Source: Winogradskyella ludwigii
Lineage (GTDB): Bacteria; Bacteroidota; Bacteroidia; Flavobacteriales; Flavobacteriaceae
Assembly: GCF_013403985.1 (NCBI RefSeq)
Contig: NZ_JABFDF010000003.1
Location: 186,001 to 250,000, forward strand
DNA: 64,000 nucleotides
Direction: 5' to 3'
Below, piece by piece: positions 35,060-47,052 of the stretch. Positions within the stretch are counted from its first letter, which is position 1; each line of letters starts with the position of its first letter. Below the pieces are notes generated by a model. It was not told where the DNA came from. It worked only from the letters and a program-made list of their open reading frames with translations, and did no database searches. The position numbers and the translations under genes were made by a program.

Positions 35060-35656
35060 CTACGCATTTTTATAATTCTTAACTTTTTTAGAAATAAACA
35101 TTGTAATGAATACAATGGACGAAAAAATTATAATCTTCTCAAAAACTAATAAAATAATACTCTTAAATATTTTAGATTCAATCCCTGTAGAGTTAGATGT
35201 TTCGGGTAAAAAATCTCTATAAAAATCCATGCTAAGTATTATGTATTTCTCTATAATATAGGTTGCAAACATTCCTAAAATAAACAGAAATAAGATGAGT
35301 ATGCTTTTTACATATTTTGATTTTTTTATTGATGAAAGCCAAAAGAGTTGAGAGAACAAAACAATGAGTAAGGCTCTAAAAATGAAGAATAAAGTAATGA
35401 AAAAATCTTCATCAGTCTCTAGAAAGCTTTTAATACGAGAATAATTTTTTATAGTTATAAAAATCAAGTAAAACAGGTAAATAACTCCAACATTTTTAAT
35501 GACACTAATGGATGCATCAAAGAACTTTAGGTGAAAATCAATAAAGAGTTTTCTTTTAGTTAGCGTAAGTAGAAAAGTAATAAATATACTTAATCCAAAA
35601 CCTAAAAATAGACCTTCAATAAATATATCAAATATGTGAATCCACGAGTATTCCAT
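35060..35656 (-). CDS. Integral membrane protein of unknown function
   Basis: The 198-aa product has about five hydrophobic helices (near residues 10-32, 50-70, 82-105, 112-135 and 165-188) separated by short basic loops, and ends in KKVKNYKNA. No recognised motif. Its start lies one base past the stop of tsaD, so the two are co-transcribed; the PPIase gene follows after about 120 bases. It is strongly AT-rich, as membrane genes in this genome tend to be. Confidence 0.7.
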   Translation of the reverse strand: MEYSWIHIFDIFIEGLFLGFGLSIFITFLLTLTKRKLFIDFHLKFFDASISVIKNVGVIYLFYLIFITIKNYSRIKSFLETDEDFFITLFFIFRALLIVLFSQLFWLSSIKKSKYVKSILILFLFILGMFATYIIEKYIILSMDFYRDFLPETSNSTGIESKIFKSIILLVFEKIIIFSSIVFITMFISKKVKNYKNA

Positions 35657-35657
35657 A

Positions 35658-36680
35658 TTAGATCTTCAATCTCGCAGTAGCCATCACATCAAATCTCGAA
35701 AAATCTTTTTCTAAATATTTAAAATACCCAACAATAGCAATCATGGCTGCATTATCTGTAGTGTATTCAAATTTTGGAACATAGCTTGTCCAGCCAAATT
35801 TCTGTTCAGCATCTTTTAGTGCCTTTCTTATGCCTGAATTAGCAGATACACCACCACCAATTGCAATGTGTTTTATACCTGTTTGTTTCACGGCTAATTT
35901 TAATTTATCCATTAAAATTCCGATAATGGTATACTGAATAGAGGCACAAATGTCATTCAGATTCTCTTCAATAAAATTAGGATTCGCTTTTACTTCACGC
36001 TGAACAAAATATAGAATATTAGTTTTTAATCCCGAAAAGCTAAATTTTAAGCCATCAACTCTTGGTTTAGTAAACTGATAAGCTTTTGGGTTTCCAAGTT
36101 GCGCACGTCTGTCAATTTCTGGTCCAGCAGGATAACCTAGACCTAATACTTTACCACTTTTATCATAAGCTTCACCAACGGCATCGTCAATAGTTTCGCC
36201 AAGAACTTCCATGTTAAAATAGCTATTTACCTTTACTATTTGTGTATGACCACCAGAAATTGTCATTCCTAAAAAAGGAAAAGGAGGTTTGTTATGGTTG
36301 TCTTCGTCTATAAAATGAGCTAAAAGATGTGCTTGCATGTGGTTAACATCAATTAAAGGGATGTCTAATCCGTAAGCTAAAGATTTAGCAAAAGAAGTCC
36401 CAACCAATAAAGACCCCATTAAACCAGGACCACGTGTAAAGGCTACAGCGCTTATTTGTTCCTTTTTAATTCCAGCTTTTTCAATAGCTTGGTGTACCAC
36501 AGGAACGATATTTTGTTGGTGTGCACGCGATGCTAATTCGGGTACAACACCACCATATTCTGCATGTATTTTTTGATCAGCAACAACATTGCTTAAAATC
36601 TTGTCGTTACATAGTATTGCAGCAGATGTGTCGTCGCAAGACGATTCAATTCCAAGGATATAAATATTTTCTTTTTCCAT
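35658..36680 (-). CDS. tsaD: tRNA N6-adenosine threonylcarbamoyltransferase
   Basis: The 340-aa product joins threonylcarbamoyl-AMP to A37 of ANN-reading tRNAs, with TsaB and TsaE. The frame extends six codons further, but ATG at 36680 (MEKENIYILGIESSCDD) gives the family N-terminus and a length close to E. coli TsaD (337 aa). Key blocks: GIESSCDDTSAA, GGVVPELASRAH, the metal-binding HMQAHLLAH, GMTISGGHTQIV, KFSFSGLKT and AIGGGVSANSGIR of the ASKHA fold. It heads the long minus-strand run and stands divergent from the tamB-like gene. Confidence 0.97.
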   Translation of the reverse strand: MEKENIYILGIESSCDDTSAAILCNDKILSNVVADQKIHAEYGGVVPELASRAHQQNIVPVVHQAIEKAGIKKEQISAVAFTRGPGLMGSLLVGTSFAKSLAYGLDIPLIDVNHMQAHLLAHFIDEDNHNKPPFPFLGMTISGGHTQIVKVNSYFNMEVLGETIDDAVGEAYDKSGKVLGLGYPAGPEIDRRAQLGNPKAYQFTKPRVDGLKFSFSGLKTNILYFVQREVKANPNFIEENLNDICASIQYTIIGILMDKLKLAVKQTGIKHIAIGGGVSANSGIRKALKDAEQKFGWTSYVPKFEYTTDNAAMIAIVGYFKYLEKDFSRFDVMATARLKI

Positions 36681-36848
36681 AGTCGATATTAGGCACAATA
36701 ATTGTTAATTTTACGAGTTATAGCCCATTCCTTTATTTAACAATATTATATTGAGCAAAGGTAGTGAAGATTTCAAATATTAAAACGTAATAATTCTATC
36801 AAACGGATACTCAAAATAGTAGGAAAAATAATAGGCATTATACTGCTC

Positions 36849-39800
36849 TTGTTTTTGATTTTCTTTCTAGTGCTGTCAATTCCTGCGGTGCAAACCAAGT
36901 TAGGACGGTATGTTACAGATAGACTAAATGAAGACTTTAAAACAGATATAAATGTTGGTCGTGTTGGTCTTCAGCTCAATGGTGATATTGAATTAAAAGA
37001 CATCCTGATAAGAGATTATAAAAAGGATACACTGATTAGCGTAGGGGAATTAAATAGTTCTATTATTAGTTTCCGTAATCTTACTAATGGCAAGCTTAAC
37101 TTTGGTGATATTGATCTTCAACACGTGGTTTTTAACTTAAAGACGTACAAAGATGAAACCGATACTAATCTAGATGTGTTTGTTGCGAAATTTGATAGTG
37201 ATAACCCTAGAGAAAGCCCAAGTGAATTTCTGTTTTCTTCGAGTGATGTTTCTATAGAAAACGGAATTTTTAGATTAATAGATGAAAATTTAGAAACACC
37301 TAAAATTTTTGAATTCACGCAACTTAACGCCAATACTACCAATTTTTTAATTAATGGTCCCGAGGTAAGTTCTCGTATTAATAAATTCAGTTTTTTAGAC
37401 AGTAGAGGTATTGCCGTTAAGAATTTAATGGCAAATTTTGAATATACACTAGACCACATGACGTTTGGTGATTTAAATATTAAAACAGAATTATCAGAAT
37501 TAAAAGGAGATTTAAGATTTAACTACAAACGTGAGGATTTAAAATATTTTAAAGACAAAGTAAATGTTGTGGCCAGTTTTAGGGATTCAGATATTTCGTT
37601 AACAGAACTTAATGCGTTTTTTGATGAATTTGGAACAAACCAAAATGCTGCATTTAATGCCGATTTATCTGGAACATTAAATAATCTTGTAGCCACAAAC
37701 CTAAATGTTAGTACTTCAAATAATACAAGAATCATTGGTGATATTACATTTAAAAACTTGTTTAGTAGAGAAGAAGATAGTTTTGCACTTCGTGGTGAAT
37801 TTCAAAATTTAGCTTCAAATTATAACGATTTAACAGCATTATTGCCAAGGCTTTTAGGGAATTCTATTCCAAGTGTAATTTCTAAAGTTGGTAATTTCAA
37901 AATAAAAGGAACCTCTTATATTACTGCAAAACGTGTTGAAGCTAATATAGAAATCGATACAGATTTAGGTTTTATAAATTCAGATTTACAACTTACCAAT
38001 ATAGATAATATTGATAATGCCAATTACATTGGAAATATAGTTTTAGATGAATTTAATATTGGAGAACTGATCAATGATCCTTTGGTTAAAACCACATCTT
38101 TAAATCTAGATGTAGATGGTAAAGGATTTACTATAGACAATTTAAGAACTAAAGTAAAAGGCGAAATTTATGTTCTAGATTATAACGGTTATACGTATCG
38201 CGATGTAACACTTTCTGGAGATCTTGGGAATAAAATATTTAACGGAATTGTAAAAGCCGAAGACCTTAATTTACAACTCGATTTTAATGGATTAGCAGAT
38301 TTCTCAGAAGATCTTAAGAAGTTTGATTTTAAAGCTAATGTAGGCTATGCAAACTTGAGCAAATTGAATTTTGTAACACGAGATAGTATTTCAGAATTTA
38401 GAGGTTTAGTAACCATGTCTGCAAAAGGAACAACTTTAGACAACGCTATAGGCGCCATAAATATTAAGAACACAACGTACAAGAATCAAGATGAGAGTTA
38501 CAATTTTCAAGATTTTGATATTGTGTCCTCTTTTAAAGATAACGAAAGAACGATAGCCATTAACTCTCCAGATATTATTGATGGTAAGATTACAGGAAAG
38601 TTTAAGACTAAAGATATTTTAGGTTTAGTTGAAAATTCCGTTGGAAGTATTTACACCAATTACATACCAAATAAGGTTAGTGCAAATCAGTATATAAATT
38701 TTAGATTTAATATTTACTCTAAAATTGCTACTGTATTTTTTAAAGATTTAATTCTTGGTAAAAATACCTTTATTGAAGGACGAATTGAAACTGATGAAAA
38801 AGGATTTGAACTCACCTTTAATTCGCCCGAAATTAAGTTTAAAGATTATTTTGCTAATAACATCAACGTTAATATAGATAATAGTAACCCATTATATAAT
38901 ACATATATAGAAATAGATAGTTTAAGTGCTGGTATTTATAATGCATCTCAATTTAGCCTTATTAATGTCACAAAAAGAGATACGTTATTAATAAAATCTG
39001 AATTTAAGGGTGGAAAAAATAATGCAGATAAGTTTAACTTAAATCTTTTTTATACCATTGATGAAACTAATAAATCAGTAGTTGGTTTTAGAAAATCTGA
39101 TGTTAAATTTAAAGGCTTCGAGTGGCTTTTAAATGCGCAAAAAGACACACTCAACAAAATTCGTTTTGATAGAGATTTTGAAACATTTGATATTTTACCT
39201 ATTAAAATCACACAAGGCAATGAAGAGATTTTAGTTTCTGGTCAGGTGTCAGACTCAATTAATAAAGATTTTAATATAGATTTTAAAGAAGTTCAACTTG
39301 TAAAAATCACACCTAGAATAGATAGTTTAGCCTTAAAAGGTATCGTAAATGGAAAGTTAGATGTTTTTCAAAATGATGGTGTTTACCTTCCAAAAGCAGA
39401 TGTAGAAATAAGTGGTCTATTTGTTAATGACTATGATTTAGGGAATCTTAGTGCTAAGATTGAAGGCAATAATTCTATTACCAATTACAATGTAGATGTC
39501 ACTTTAATTAACGATAATTTAAAATCGTTAGATGCAAAAGGCACCATTGATGTTTCAAATAAAAACCCAACAATAGATTTAGATATTGTTTTTGAAGAGT
39601 TTATGTTAGATCCTTTAAACCCGTTAGGAGAAGGTGTTATTAATAATATTAGAGGATTGGTTTCTGGTTATGCCAATGTTGTAGGAAGCTTAAATAAACC
39701 CGCTATTTATGGCGAGTTATTGCTAGATAGAGCTGGTTTGTCCATTCCGTATCTCAACGTAGATTATGGTTTCGATTTTGATTCTAAAGTGTCGTTAAGG

Positions 39801-41255
39801 GGACAGCAATTCATTTTTAATGATGTGTCTATGACAGATTCTAAATACTTTTCTAAAGGAAGTTTAAATGGTTTTATTGCGCATAATAATTTTTCAGATT
39901 GGAAACTAGGGCTCGAATTAAATACAGATCGACTTTTAGTTTTAGATACAGAAGAAACGGAAGATGAGCTGTATTATGGAACAGGTTTCATTTCAGGAAA
40001 AGCAGAGATTAAAGGACCAACAGAACAATTAGTTATAAAAGTAATAAATGGGAGAACAGAGTCTGGAACTGAATTTTTTATTCCACTAAACGATTCTGAA
40101 AGTTTTGGAGATAACTCATACATTCATTTCTTAAGTCCAGAAGAAAAAGCAGCAAGAGTAAAAGGCGAGATTTCAGAACAAATAGAAGTAAAAGGTTTGG
40201 TGTTAGATTTCGATTTAAATGTAAATGAAAATGCATTAATTGAAATTGTAATAGATAAAGAAGCAGGAAGTACCATAAAAGGTAGAGGAGTAGGCGGATT
40301 AAACTTCTTAATTAATACCAACGGAAAATTTAATATGTGGGGAGATTTTGTGGTTTATGATGGGGTTTATAACTTTAAATATGGTGGCTTTGTAGAAAAG
40401 AAATTTAAAGTTGAGCAAGGAGGAAGTATCGTTTGGGAAGGAGATCCGTTGGATGCAGAGTTAAACCTAAAAGCCATATATGCAGGAAATGCAAACCCTT
40501 CGGTTTTATTAGATAACCCAATTAGTCAAAGTATAGATGTAGAAGTTGAAATTCATCTAACAGGAAGATTAGAGCAACCAGAACCGCAATTCGATTTTAG
40601 ATTTCCAAATGTAAGTTCAACAGTAAAGTCTGAGCTAGAATATCGATTATCATCAAAAGAAGAACGCGATAACCAAGCCTTAATCTTTTTAATGTCTGGA
40701 GGATTCTCTAGTGGAGTAACAGGAGCTAATTTCACAGGAACCATCTCAGAACGACTAACAGGTATTGTAAACAACCTCTTTGGATCAAGCAATGGGAATT
40801 TAGATGTTGGTTTTGATTTTGAATTGGGCCAAGACACACCAGATCTTCAAACTAATAATAAAGTAGGTGTTACACTTCAAACTAAAATAAGCGATAAAAT
40901 ATTAGTAAATGGAAAGGTTGGTGTACCATTTGGAAGTGCAAGTCAGACCGTTATTAGCGGAGATGTACAAATAGATTTATTGCTAAATGAAGATGGAACA
41001 CTAAGAGCTAAAGTTTTTAATAGAGAAAATAGTATTAGAAACTTTGGAGAAGAAATAGGGTATACACAAGGAGTAGGTTTATCATATAACGTAGAATTTG
41101 ATTCTTTTAAAGAGTTGCTTCAAATTATTTTTTCAGGCGAAAATAGACAAGATAAAAAGGCTAAAAAAGCACAGGAAAAGAAGAAAAATGACGATTCTGA
41201 TATGATGCCTGAATACATGAAAATCAAGGAAAAGAAGTCAAATACTAAGTCTTAA
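36849..41255 (+). CDS. TamB-like translocation/assembly module protein
   Basis: At 1468 aa this is a long periplasm-spanning beta-groove protein of the AsmA/TamB type: an N-terminal membrane anchor, more than 1000 residues of short beta-strands, and the C-terminal DUF490/TamB domain (about 1090-1440: NLKAIYAGNANPSVLLDN, DFRFPNVSSTVKSELEYRL, NQALIFLMSGGFSSG, VGFDFELGQD). Family roles are outer-membrane protein insertion and lipid transport between membranes. The listed start is a TTG at 36849 inside the membrane helix. The frame stays open back to 36768 and encodes a proper basic N-terminus (KRNNSIKRILKIVGKIIG), but holds no ATG, GTG or TTG, so the true start is probably upstream at a rare codon. 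Confidence 0.85.
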   Translation: MFLIFFLVLSIPAVQTKLGRYVTDRLNEDFKTDINVGRVGLQLNGDIELKDILIRDYKKDTLISVGELNSSIISFRNLTNGKLNFGDIDLQHVVFNLKTYKDETDTNLDVFVAKFDSDNPRESPSEFLFSSSDVSIENGIFRLIDENLETPKIFEFTQLNANTTNFLINGPEVSSRINKFSFLDSRGIAVKNLMANFEYTLDHMTFGDLNIKTELSELKGDLRFNYKREDLKYFKDKVNVVASFRDSDISLTELNAFFDEFGTNQNAAFNADLSGTLNNLVATNLNVSTSNNTRIIGDITFKNLFSREEDSFALRGEFQNLASNYNDLTALLPRLLGNSIPSVISKVGNFKIKGTSYITAKRVEANIEIDTDLGFINSDLQLTNIDNIDNANYIGNIVLDEFNIGELINDPLVKTTSLNLDVDGKGFTIDNLRTKVKGEIYVLDYNGYTYRDVTLSGDLGNKIFNGIVKAEDLNLQLDFNGLADFSEDLKKFDFKANVGYANLSKLNFVTRDSISEFRGLVTMSAKGTTLDNAIGAINIKNTTYKNQDESYNFQDFDIVSSFKDNERTIAINSPDIIDGKITGKFKTKDILGLVENSVGSIYTNYIPNKVSANQYINFRFNIYSKIATVFFKDLILGKNTFIEGRIETDEKGFELTFNSPEIKFKDYFANNINVNIDNSNPLYNTYIEIDSLSAGIYNASQFSLINVTKRDTLLIKSEFKGGKNNADKFNLNLFYTIDETNKSVVGFRKSDVKFKGFEWLLNAQKDTLNKIRFDRDFETFDILPIKITQGNEEILVSGQVSDSINKDFNIDFKEVQLVKITPRIDSLALKGIVNGKLDVFQNDGVYLPKADVEISGLFVNDYDLGNLSAKIEGNNSITNYNVDVTLINDNLKSLDAKGTIDVSNKNPTIDLDIVFEEFMLDPLNPLGEGVINNIRGLVSGYANVVGSLNKPAIYGELLLDRAGLSIPYLNVDYGFDFDSKVSLRGQQFIFNDVSMTDSKYFSKGSLNGFIAHNNFSDWKLGLELNTDRLLVLDTEETEDELYYGTGFISGKAEIKGPTEQLVIKVINGRTESGTEFFIPLNDSESFGDNSYIHFLSPEEKAARVKGEISEQIEVKGLVLDFDLNVNENALIEIVIDKEAGSTIKGRGVGGLNFLINTNGKFNMWGDFVVYDGVYNFKYGGFVEKKFKVEQGGSIVWEGDPLDAELNLKAIYAGNANPSVLLDNPISQSIDVEVEIHLTGRLEQPEPQFDFRFPNVSSTVKSELEYRLSSKEERDNQALIFLMSGGFSSGVTGANFTGTISERLTGIVNNLFGSSNGNLDVGFDFELGQDTPDLQTNNKVGVTLQTKISDKILVNGKVGVPFGSASQTVISGDVQIDLLLNEDGTLRAKVFNRENSIRNFGEEIGYTQGVGLSYNVEFDSFKELLQIIFSGENRQDKKAKKAQEKKKNDDSDMMPEYMKIKEKKSNTKS

Positions 41256-41392
41256 GATTAAAATCTATATAGAGTTATTAAAATACTTATTAACGAAAAC
41301 GTTTGAATTGGTTTTTTGTATATTATTTTATGATAATAGTCACATTTTTATATATATTGTTTAGTAATTTTACTGAAAATTGAGTGATATAA

Positions 41393-43410
<2,018 letters not shown>

Positions 43411-43445
43411 TAGTTAAACTGAAATAGTTTTTAGTATTAATTCTA

Positions 43446-43486
43446 AAATTCCGTAGGTTGATGAATTAGTCATACCTACGGAATTT
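43446..43486 (+). terminator. Intrinsic terminator after gapA
   Basis: Thirteen-base perfect arms AAATTCCGTAGGT/ACCTACGGAATTT with a 15-base loop, ending in TTTTT. It lies 17 bases before the GlcNAc-kinase-like gene, so that gene needs read-through or its own promoter. Confidence 0.85.
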
Positions 43487-43502
43487 TTAATTTATAAATA
43501 TT

Positions 43503-44366
43503 ATGATTTTAATAACAGATGGTGGTTCTACAAAGTGCGATTGGATTGCAGTAGATGATAACGGAAAACAAGCCGTTGATAAAATTAGAACTAAAGGTTT
43601 AAATCCTGCGATTGTAGCAGAGAAAAAGTTAAACAAAATTATTCGTAAGAGTAAAGAATTAATGGCAATTGCAGACGAAGTAACACATATCTATTTTTAT
43701 GGTGCAGGTTGTGGTACAGATAAGCCAACGTTGTTATTAAAATCAATATTACAATATTATTTTAAAAATGCAATAGTAGAAGTTAGAGAAGATACTTACG
43801 CTGCAGTAAGAGCGTGTATTGATTCTAATGAAGAAGCTGCTGTAGTTTGTATTCTTGGTACAGGATCTAATTGTAGTTATTTTGATGGTAAAGACTTGCA
43901 CCAACGTGTCTCAAGTCTTGGTTTTATTTTAATGGATGATGCTAGCGGTAATTATTTTGGTAAACAATTAATTAGAGATTATTACTTTAATAAAATGCCA
44001 GACACCATTAGTGTTGCATTTGCTCACAAGCATAACTTAGATGCAGATTTTATTAAATACAATTTGTATAAGCAAACCAATCCAAGTGCTTATTTAGCAG
44101 ATCATGCTGAGTTTATGTTTATAAATAAAGACTCAGAATATATAAGTAACATTATTACAAATGGTATTCGTTTATTTACTGAAAACATGATCCTTCAATA
44201 TAAAGAAGAATTAGCACAAGGAATTCCGGTGCATTTTGCTGGTTCTATTGCCTTTTTTGGACAAACAGAAATTAAACAAGTCGCAAAAGAATATGGTTTT
44301 AAAGTTGGTAATTTTGTAAGAAGGCCAATTGAAGGCTTAGTAGATTATCATGTAAAAAATCTTTAA
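43503..44366 (+). CDS. BadF/BadG-family N-acetylglucosamine kinase-like protein
   Basis: This 287-aa ASKHA-fold kinase has the phosphate-1 motif ITDGGSTKCDWIAVD, the FYGAGCG block, the catalytic-side AAVVCILGTGSNCSYFDG and SLGFILMDDASGNYFGKQLI, all as in eukaryotic-type N-acetylglucosamine kinases and BadF/BcrA ATPase domains. Likely job: phosphorylate GlcNAc or a related amino sugar, possibly from cell-wall recycling. It is followed directly by mgsA (one base apart), so they are translated from one message. Confidence 0.82.
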   Translation: MILITDGGSTKCDWIAVDDNGKQAVDKIRTKGLNPAIVAEKKLNKIIRKSKELMAIADEVTHIYFYGAGCGTDKPTLLLKSILQYYFKNAIVEVREDTYAAVRACIDSNEEAAVVCILGTGSNCSYFDGKDLHQRVSSLGFILMDDASGNYFGKQLIRDYYFNKMPDTISVAFAHKHNLDADFIKYNLYKQTNPSAYLADHAEFMFINKDSEYISNIITNGIRLFTENMILQYKEELAQGIPVHFAGSIAFFGQTEIKQVAKEYGFKVGNFVRRPIEGLVDYHVKNL

Positions 44367-44367
44367 T

Positions 44368-44730
44368 ATGGAAATAGCAATCATAGCTCATGATGGGAAA
44401 AAAGCTGAAATGGTTCAGTTTTTAAATCAACATAGTGATATTTTACAGCAGAAGAGTATTACTTTAATTTCAACTGGTACAACAGGAGAAAAAGTAAACA
44501 AAGCAGGACTTGAAGTTCATGCTTTGTTATCAGGACCATTAGGAGGAGATGCGCAAATTGCAGCTAGAGTAGCTGAAGGTAAATGTAATATGGTGTTATT
44601 TTTTAGAGATCCATTAGACCGTCATCCTCATGAACCAGATATTTTGATGTTAATGAGGCTATGTGATGTACACAATGTTCCGTTAGCAACAAACCCAGCA
44701 ACAGCAGAATTATTAATTAAAGCGATTTAA
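44368..44730 (+). CDS. mgsA: Methylglyoxal synthase
   Basis: The 120-aa product converts DHAP to methylglyoxal and phosphate, a bypass used when sugar phosphates pile up. The catalytic Asp61 in SGPLGGDAQIA and His88 in RHPHEPD correspond to Asp71 and His98 of the E. coli enzyme (152 aa) with a constant offset of ten. STGTTG binds phosphate. It is shorter at both ends than the E. coli protein but keeps all active-site parts. Lying beside glycolytic genes, it may vent DHAP, which fucose breakdown also produces (inference). Confidence 0.95.
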   Translation: MEIAIIAHDGKKAEMVQFLNQHSDILQQKSITLISTGTTGEKVNKAGLEVHALLSGPLGGDAQIAARVAEGKCNMVLFFRDPLDRHPHEPDILMLMRLCDVHNVPLATNPATAELLIKAI

Positions 44731-44766
44731 TTCTTAATAACCTGTTAATAAAACTAGGCATAGCTA

Positions 44767-44797
44767 TTGTAAAATTTATTAAATGGTTATATCTTTG
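44767..44797 (+). promoter_or_regulatory. Promoter of the small membrane protein gene
   Basis: TTG at 44767-44769, a 20-base spacer, then TATCTTTG at 44790-44797: a full Bacteroidota consensus, 30 bases before the ATG at 44828. Confidence 0.7.
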
Positions 44798-44827
44798 TAC
44801 TATTAAACTGTAAACGACACAATAATT

Positions 44828-45013
44828 ATGTTCGACTTTGATCAATATTTAGGATTTTTAGCATTTTTAACCATATTAACTATAGGATTTTGGTTAATGA
44901 TTTTCCTTTTAACCTTTGTGGTACCTTACTGGATTTTCGGTTCTACAATAGAACGTTTAAAAGAAATTAAAGAAGAAAGAAAAGCGAAACGTGAAGGCTT
45001 AACACTAGATTAG
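44828..45013 (+). CDS. Small single-span membrane protein, unknown
   Basis: The 61-aa product has an acidic start (MFDFDQY), a long hydrophobic stretch (about 9-40, LAFLTILTIGFWLMIFLLTF) and a highly charged cytoplasmic tail (RLKEIKEERKAKREG). It is a convincing gene despite its size: a consensus promoter lies upstream and a strong terminator just downstream. I recognise no family. Confidence 0.75.
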   Translation: MFDFDQYLGFLAFLTILTIGFWLMIFLLTFVVPYWIFGSTIERLKEIKEERKAKREGLTLD

Positions 45014-45033
45014 TAATCTATATTATATAAAAC

Positions 45034-45064
45034 AAAAGAGCGCAAATTTAATTTGCGCTCTTTT
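45034..45064 (+). terminator. Intrinsic terminator, probably bidirectional
   Basis: Fourteen-base perfect arms AAAAGAGCGCAAAT/ATTTGCGCTCTTTT with a 3-base loop, between convergent genes. T6 follows on the plus strand. Confidence 0.88.
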
Positions 45065-45118
45065 TTGTTTTTTAATATCGTTAAACAAAGTCTCTTTTTA
45101 CATTGAAGACTTATAAAA

Positions 45119-47050
45119 TTAAATCTTCTTAAATAGAATACTCTTTTTACTAAAATCATAAGCTGCGTTTACAATGTCTTTATAAGTATCATAATAGTCT
45201 AAGGGCATAGTAAGTCTGTTGTAAGATTCGATAGCATTTATGGTAATTACATTGTCTAAAATACTATAGCTTGATAAAAATTGACAGGCTATTTCATTTT
45301 TTATTTCTACAGTTCTATTTATTATAATATCATCTAAACCTTTAGCTTCATAACCATCAGGTATAGGAATAGAAAACGTGTATTTATAGGCTATTAAACT
45401 ATTTAATTCAATAGGATTAACACGTTTAGATTCTTGATATAGCTCATTTTGAGAGCCAATAACTTTTCCGAAATTTAGCATTATATCCTCGTTTACTTCA
45501 TCAATTAAACTTTCTGCTTCATAACTATAATCAAAGCCAATAGGTGTGTTGTTAACAGCTAATGACAGCATTTCATTTTCAACTTCAAAGGTTCTAAATT
45601 CGGCATCTTCTATACCATTTGCAGCAGTAAAAGATTTAAATTCATTTATATCTTTTGTTTTTAGATATTTATAAGCACCTCTAGCACTAGTAGCTCTATA
45701 GCCTGTGTTTTTTTGATTGCAGTTAACCGTTGCAACTAGATTCTCAGGATCTACAGAAATACTATAGTCTCGTTGTATAATATTGTCCTCGACTTTTGGT
45801 GTTTCAATTTTACTAAATCGTCTGCCATTGGCACTAATAAATAGTCCTTGATTGCCAATAGTTTCAGTTGGAGCAAAGTTTAGTCTAGCATTAATATCTT
45901 CCGGTTCTACGTATTTTTTTTCGTTTTTAAAGAATAATAACGCAGTTTGTAAATTACTTCGTGAAAAAAATGTAGAATCAAATTTATGTTTAAATCTATC
46001 TGATGTGAGCACAAATTCATAATCTATGTTTTCTGAATTTAACAAGCAGGTATACAATCTAATAATTCCTCCTTCAGTAGCTTGTTTCTGTGCAAATATG
46101 TGTTTTAATTGAAACAATTCTTCAGATGGTGTATGTATAACATTATATGTAGTGGTTATATATTCACATATATTGTTTATTATTTCAGCAGAACTGTCTT
46201 TCGATTTTGTTTCTACAAACTTTTTGTAATCGTTAATAAGCGCATTATGTCTTCTGGGTCTAATATCAACATAATTGGTTTTAATATTAGCTTCGAGCCT
46301 GGCCCACATTACCGCATCAGATGGTATACCCATTGCAACTTGGTATGAAACTTTCATTCTATTAGCAGTGGGACTTGCAGATTTTTCATCTGTCATACCA
46401 TCAATATTATATAGTGTTGCCGTTAATGCTTCTTTTTTACCAGCAACTTTTTCTGTTTGCATAGAAGGAAAACCATTATAGCCTTTAACACGATATTTTA
46501 GTACACGAGGTTTTCTAATAATAACAATAGCTTCTTTTACAGGATAATCTTTTTGTACAACCACAGAACCTAAATTTATAGTATTATTTTCTAGAGTATA
46601 TATAATTTCTAGTTGAGAATTTGTGGTTACACCTTCAATGGCAAATATTTTATAACCACCAGAGTTTTTAACATTTTCTAATTCTTTAATATTGTTTTTA
46701 TCAAGGTAATTTACCTCACCATTACTTTGTGTTACACGGGCTTTGATATCAATAACTTGTTTTACATTTCGCATTGGGATGTAAACTCTATTATGATTTT
46801 TTATGCCTTTATCCGTATTTATTCTAATAATACTGTGTTTAGTTTCAAATAATCTAAATGATTTTTTTAAAACCGGTTGATAATATTGAATTAAATATTT
46901 TTCCATAATAGCAATTGACGATTCTTCTTGTTCAGCTGCTGTGAGTTCATAAAATTCTTGATCTTCTACCCAGTCATGACTTTTATATAATTGTGCAGAA
47001 GCAGAAAAACTAATAAATATAAGTAGGAGTGTGCTAAGAAATGTTCTCAT
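45119..47050 (-). CDS. DUF3857 protein with degenerate transglutaminase-like domain
   Basis: The 643-aa product has a signal peptide (1-19, ending SASAQ), an N-terminal DUF3857 beta domain (about 60-250: KVSYQVAMGIPSD precedes the middle) and a C-terminal beta region (RLTMPLDYYDTYKDIV). Where its neighbour has the active transglutaminase core, this one reads KQATEGGIIRLYTCLLNSENID: the GDCK cysteine is lost, as are the His and Asp of the triad. It therefore looks like a pseudo-enzyme, perhaps structural or a partner of the protein encoded 2 bases upstream. Periplasmic or surface location is inferred from the signal peptide. Confidence 0.8.
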   Translation of the reverse strand: MRTFLSTLLLIFISFSASAQLYKSHDWVEDQEFYELTAAEQEESSIAIMEKYLIQYYQPVLKKSFRLFETKHSIIRINTDKGIKNHNRVYIPMRNVKQVIDIKARVTQSNGEVNYLDKNNIKELENVKNSGGYKIFAIEGVTTNSQLEIIYTLENNTINLGSVVVQKDYPVKEAIVIIRKPRVLKYRVKGYNGFPSMQTEKVAGKKEALTATLYNIDGMTDEKSASPTANRMKVSYQVAMGIPSDAVMWARLEANIKTNYVDIRPRRHNALINDYKKFVETKSKDSSAEIINNICEYITTTYNVIHTPSEELFQLKHIFAQKQATEGGIIRLYTCLLNSENIDYEFVLTSDRFKHKFDSTFFSRSNLQTALLFFKNEKKYVEPEDINARLNFAPTETIGNQGLFISANGRRFSKIETPKVEDNIIQRDYSISVDPENLVATVNCNQKNTGYRATSARGAYKYLKTKDINEFKSFTAANGIEDAEFRTFEVENEMLSLAVNNTPIGFDYSYEAESLIDEVNEDIMLNFGKVIGSQNELYQESKRVNPIELNSLIAYKYTFSIPIPDGYEAKGLDDIIINRTVEIKNEIACQFLSSYSILDNVITINAIESYNRLTMPLDYYDTYKDIVNAAYDFSKKSILFKKI

Positions 47051-47052
47051 GG

